From the NCBI GenBank assembly GCA_026982145.1, contig JALSHQ010000407.1, forward strand, positions 1 to 7,480: a stretch of 7,480 nt of DNA, written 5' to 3'. How positions within the stretch are numbered: the stretch's first letter is position 1; each line of letters begins with the position of its first letter. This DNA comes from Gammaproteobacteria bacterium (GTDB taxonomy: Bacteria; Pseudomonadota; Gammaproteobacteria; SZUA-140). The position numbers were made by a program, and so were the translations under genes. Below, one piece after another: positions 6,101-7,480 of the stretch. The notes under the pieces are model-generated. The model was given only the letters and a program-made list of their open reading frames with translations, searched no databases and was not told the origin of the DNA.

Positions 6101-6281
6101 AAACGCCATTCGCAGGGAGTGTTTCACAAATGCCATCGCCGGGCAGGTTATCCACGGCGTCAGTGGTGTCATTGACGATAAAGTTAAAAGCCAGTGCTGA
6201 TTGAGAGGCAGTTAGCAGCAGCAGGCAGCTGCAGAGGCGGCGTATAGAGCGTAGAGCCTTGTTGAGTTGAGCGTCTGTCAT
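3189..6281 (-). CDS. Large exported beta-helix / DUF11 repeat protein with C-terminal sorting tail
   Basis: The 1030-residue product is built for export. Residues 1-31 form a signal peptide (basic n-region, CLLLLTASQ core, SALA before F32). Residues 42-72 hold a CSLREA-type segment (PGDGIC..., CTLRAAIQESN). Residues about 100-380 form a right-handed beta-helix with eight GGG-[ILV] turns starting at 153, 182, 206, 235, 263, 289, 316 and 353, each near LT-x-x-NST motifs. Residues about 440-485 match a choice-of-anchor-Q-like ending (DLGTNSGCPATDQRG, CDIGAFEY). Four DUF11 (TIGR01451-like) repeats follow at about 491-608, 611-732, 736-852 and 862-980, with a Pro-rich linker before the last. The tail is SGGGG (996-1000), a hydrophobic stretch (1002-1018) and RRGNKDGR, a GlyGly-CTERM-like sorting signal or membrane anchor. 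All 14 cysteines of the mature part come in pairs. ATG 6281 is the only start giving the signal peptide; no clear Shine-Dalgarno is seen. The function is unknown; surface adhesion or envelope structure is a guess from architecture. Confidence 0.85.
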   Translation of the reverse strand: MTDAQLNKALRSIRRLCSCLLLLTASQSALAFNFIVNDTTDAVDNLPGDGICETLPANGVCTLRAAIQESNAWPGTDSIHLPAGIYLLSLSGIDNTAVAGDLDITEALSLRGVSQAASIIDGNGIDRVIDIRNVDVQIENLTIRNGLASGVEGGGIRSLLGALTIRNSTLDSNETTGFGFGGGGLYNTGSLVVDNVTITNNRSSRGGGLLHFSNDMIVTNSRINNNVVDIGAGSGGGVFIQSTGNNAISNTTIDGNIAELGGGGGIYSVNGLTLTNSTVSNNNALLVGGGGIYDIGLGPLTIINSTLSGNIATGNGGGIQLRQSSATVINSTIYNNQVLGTHDDAEETYNGHGGGIYITSGNSITLTNTIISDNTASVLVPAGGNCYSQSEAGIFEPIQTVSLNTISSDSTCELNGTGDQANTNPSLTPTLAPNGGATLSHSVLSSSTAVDLGTNSGCPATDQRGFPRPVNGGSSLTCDIGAFEYSPAPSVADLGVVLEATMNPAINGSALTYNLTVTNYGPDTANNVVLTDLLGAGISYTSDNATCNTGAAPTINCSLGVITAGSSQAVAITVTANSIGSVSNTATVSATESDPNSTNDSATITTSISGSSDLSVSIIGSVNPAVANLAMSYTVTLSNNGPDTASHAVAAIQFDTDVLLGATIPSAGTCNTVSDSGLLTCDLGSLNNGASANVTITAVPQTFGAITHVAYASFSGADPIIANNTASVTTNIDANASLSITTIDAPDPAFQNADIFYSFTVANSGPSTANNTQLVVTFPTGLSLSPAAGASPANCSGAATVTCNLGSISGGLNKTVTLVAIAATAGSYSVTSSATSNETGAAADIESTLVNPPPPTTPSPPDADLLITMVDIADPVVVGNSLTYNITATNNNGPNVAQNVVVTVTLPPSTIFNSASTSCVHNSGVVTCNFGALSVDDSATASITVTTTTVGTISALATVSDSVGNDSQLSNNSVSQATQVNPSGTGATTATSGLNSGGGGNLALTELGILLFTTVLLFNRRGNKDGRIVK
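3296..3342 (-). other. Linker into Gly-rich segment ahead of the C-terminal sorting tail
   Basis: Codons for residues about 980-996 of the large exported protein are a Ser/Thr/Gly-rich spacer that ends in SGGGG and leads into the hydrophobic tail. Spacers like this lie between the last folded domain and the sorting or anchor segment in GlyGly-CTERM-type proteins. It is part of the coding sequence and is listed because it marks the domain boundary. Confidence 0.45.
3342..4811 (-). repeat. Four tandem DUF11 repeats (about 120 residues each)
   Basis: The four units start ADLGVVLEA, SDLSVSIIG, ASLSITTID and ADLLITMVD. Each contains a T-N-x-G-P-[DSN]-x-A-x-N/H core and a strand pair with C-x(7-10)-C-x-[LF]-G: C547/C557, C670/C681, C795/C803, C919/C928. 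The units are diverged at the protein and DNA level, so they are an old duplication rather than recent copies. DUF11 is an Ig-like beta-sandwich domain common in long bacterial surface proteins. Confidence 0.8.
5157..5894 (-). repeat. Beta-helix rung repeats, about 27 residues per rung
   Basis: Codons for residues about 130-375 of the large protein encode rungs with a GGG-[ILVY] turn followed by a T-[IL]-x-N-[ST]-T-[IVL] strand and an asparagine-rich turn. Turn-to-turn spacings are 29, 24, 29, 28, 26, 27 and 37 residues. The last is lengthened by an acidic insertion (THDDAEETYNGH, 341-352). This is the pattern of right-handed parallel beta-helices with asparagine ladders. Confidence 0.75.
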
Positions 6282-6594
6282 GACGTTATTTGCTAAATAA
6301 ACCTATGTCCTGAAAATTAAATATCCTCCAGGTCCTTGGAAAGGCAGCTGATTTGCTAGGTATCCTTTACTTTGTGCATATCATATATCGGCCGTTTTGG
6401 GGGATACATTTAGCACCTATTGGCACTTAAATGATTAAAGGTTCGGGGAAATAGACCGACAATTCATGGTGTTATTGAGGTGTTTAAGATGCTCAACATG
6501 GGGGGCGTTATCGATACAAGCGCACTCAGGAATGTTAGAGCACGGATAGCAGCGCGAGTAATAAAATTAAGAAAAATTGGGGTAGGTCAAAAGT
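6282..6594. promoter_or_regulatory. 313-base divergent intergenic region, large exported gene / cheR
   Basis: The right part contains the FliA-type promoter described separately and about 125 bases of cheR leader, ending in the ribosome binding site AGG (6584-6586), 8 bases before ATG 6595. The left part must contain the promoter of the minus-strand exported gene. I see an AT-rich stretch (TATTTAATTTT on the minus strand, near 6314-6325) but no convincing -35. An inverted repeat GTATCC (6360-6365) / GGATAC (6402-6407) flanks 36 bases. No known riboswitch consensus and no convincing small gene are visible. Confidence 0.5.
6436..6462 (+). promoter_or_regulatory. Candidate FliA (sigma-28) flagellar promoter for cheR
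   Basis: TAAAGGTT (6436-6443; 7 of 8 to TAAAGTTT) is followed after exactly 11 bases by ACCGACAA (6455-6462; 6 of 8 to GCCGATAA). Box identity, spacing and orientation towards a chemotaxis gene all agree with a sigma-28 promoter. Transcription would begin near 6470, leaving a leader of about 125 bases. Confidence 0.7.
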
Positions 6595-7419
6595 ATGTCA
6601 GTAGTTGCGGAAAAGCCAGTGATACTGGCGCCCATTAGGGATGAGGAATTCGCTGTATTTCAGGCGATGATTTACGAGCAAACCGGTATCTCGATGAGTG
6701 CGCAGAAAAAGTCCCTAGTGGAAGGGCGGCTGGCCAAGCGGCTGCGTCACTATGGTTTTAGCGGCTATGCGGAGTACATTTCACTGATCAAAAACAGGAG
6801 CAAAGTGGCTGAGCGTCAAGTGGTGATCGACATGCTCACCACCAATGAGACCAGCTTTTTTCGTGAACAACGCCATTTCGATTTTTTGGCTAATGAAGTG
6901 CTTCCCAAGCATGGCCATGGAAACCCATATCGTATCTGGAGTGCTGCCTCATCATCGGGAGAAGAGGCCTATTCAATGGCGATGTTGCTGGCAGATAAAC
7001 ATCACCCAGAACGCTGGGATATTATGGGCACCGATATTAGCCAGCAAATGCTGGAGCGGGCGCGCCAAGCGTTTTACCCCTTGCGCGCGGCAGAGAAAAT
7101 TCCTGCGAACTATTTTAATCGCTTCTGCCATAAAGGGGAGGAAGGGGTGTTCCAGATTGATAAAAAACTGGCCAACAAAGTGATATTCAAATCGCTCAAC
7201 CTAAACGGGCAGTGGCCTGCGAATATGGGCATGTTTGATCTCATTTTGCTGCGCAATGTGATGATCTATTTTGACCAGAAAACCAAGCAGGCGCTGGTAG
7301 AAAAAATTCTACAGCACCTTCGCCCCGGAGGGTATTTCATGGTCGGCCACTCAGAGAGCTTAAATGGGGTGAGTTCAGCGGTGGAAATGGTCAAGCCAGC
7401 CATCTATTTAAAACCGTAA
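6595..7419 (+). CDS. cheR: Chemotaxis protein methyltransferase CheR
   Basis: CheR transfers methyl groups from S-adenosylmethionine to glutamates of chemoreceptors, opposing CheB in adaptation. The 274-residue length fits the family (E. coli about 286). The N-terminal helical domain (about 15-80) contains the LxxRLxxRLRxxGF-like basic helix (VEGRLAKRLRHYGF, 42-55) that contacts receptors. Catalytic-domain motifs follow: MLTTNETSFFRE (80-91), IWSAASSSGEEAYSMAM (114-130) for SAM binding, GTDIS (145-149), ILLRNVMIYF (217-226) and GGYFMVGHSESL (245-256). ATG 6595 is chosen for the AGG Shine-Dalgarno 8 bases upstream and the fit to CheR N-termini. I see no extra TPR or receiver domain, so it is a stand-alone CheR. 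The FliA-type promoter upstream ties its expression to flagellar gene control. The 61 bases after it contain no gene; the final AAGGTTGAG could be the ribosome binding site of a next gene just outside the window. Confidence 0.95.
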   Translation: MSVVAEKPVILAPIRDEEFAVFQAMIYEQTGISMSAQKKSLVEGRLAKRLRHYGFSGYAEYISLIKNRSKVAERQVVIDMLTTNETSFFREQRHFDFLANEVLPKHGHGNPYRIWSAASSSGEEAYSMAMLLADKHHPERWDIMGTDISQQMLERARQAFYPLRAAEKIPANYFNRFCHKGEEGVFQIDKKLANKVIFKSLNLNGQWPANMGMFDLILLRNVMIYFDQKTKQALVEKILQHLRPGGYFMVGHSESLNGVSSAVEMVKPAIYLKP

Positions 7420-7480
7420 TTCAAACCCATTGGCATAGTGTGTAACGTCTGCTTCATTGCCCCTTTGCAAGGTTGAGAAA
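7420..7480. other. Short region after cheR at window edge
   Basis: These 61 bases hold no hairpin terminator and no start codon with a downstream frame. AAGG at 7469-7472 would be correctly placed for a gene starting at or just past the right edge. In many gammaproteobacteria flgB follows cheR, but nothing here proves that. Confidence 0.3.

Noticed and set aside
3811..6200. Several plus-strand open frames of 60-110 codons opposite the large exported gene
   Set aside because: They are antisense shadows of a repetitive, low-stop coding sequence, with no start signals or domain features.
6288..6358. Direct repeat ATTTGCTA (6288-6295 and 6351-6358) upstream of the exported gene
   Set aside because: An 8-base repeat is expected by chance in a region of this size, and its flanks do not match.
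6282..6380. Possible c-di-GMP (GEMM) riboswitch in the leader of the exported gene
   Set aside because: A GCACAAAG stretch recalls it, but the rest of the conserved core and the paired stems could not be found.
6421..6436. TTGGCAC upstream of cheR as a sigma-54 -24 element
   Set aside because: The obligatory GC at the -12 spacing is absent.
6489..6640. Short open frame in the cheR leader starting ATG 6489
   Set aside because: No Shine-Dalgarno, runs into cheR in another frame, and has no recognisable features.
7431..7456. TTGGCAT after cheR as a sigma-54 promoter for a following flagellar gene
   Set aside because: The expected -12 TTGC is replaced by GTAA; the invariant GC is missing.

Overview
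The window looks like a stretch of gammaproteobacterial chromosome. The yrfG / nudE / cysQ trio is a grouping I recall from pseudomonads and relatives, and a CheR of the flagellar chemotaxis type closes the window. I cannot name the genus. No insertion sequence, tRNA, rRNA, CRISPR array or phage gene is visible, and most genes look like intact housekeeping genes.

Layout. Positions 1-179 (minus) hold the 5' end of a nucleoside phosphorylase/nucleosidase-family gene that runs off the left edge. It is divergent from 287-688 (plus), a YkgJ-type cysteine-cluster protein. That gene converges, with one base between stop codons, on yrfG (690-1349, minus), a HAD-type GMP/IMP nucleotidase. Divergent from yrfG are nudE (1429-1989) and cysQ (1982-2797), which overlap by 8 bases and form an operon. 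cysQ converges on a small ArsR-family regulator (2806-3108, minus); a hairpin overlaps the two stop codons. Just upstream of arsR lies a perfect 11-bp inverted repeat, with a promoter nested in it so close to the start codon that the mRNA is probably leaderless. Positions 3189-6281 (minus) hold one large exported protein: signal peptide, CSLREA-type segment, right-handed beta-helix, four DUF11 repeats and a Gly-rich C-terminal sorting/anchor tail. A 313-base divergent region then leads to cheR (6595-7419, plus). It carries a good match to a FliA (sigma-28) flagellar promoter.

How they fit together. yrfG, nudE, cysQ and the partial nucleosidase all act on nucleotides or nucleosides: purine monophosphates, ADP-sugars/NADH/Ap3A-type compounds, the sulfate-assimilation by-product PAP, and a nucleoside-like substrate. 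The ArsR protein resembles the sulfide/persulfide-sensing BigR/YgaV/SqrR branch but lacks the usual second cysteine. It has no obvious target gene next to it other than itself. cheR most likely begins or belongs to a flagellar/chemotaxis cluster continuing to the right. The giant beta-helix/DUF11 protein sits between these as an accessory surface protein of unknown role.

I found no clear undescribed system. The best leads are the self-contained arsR operator/promoter and the large secreted protein.
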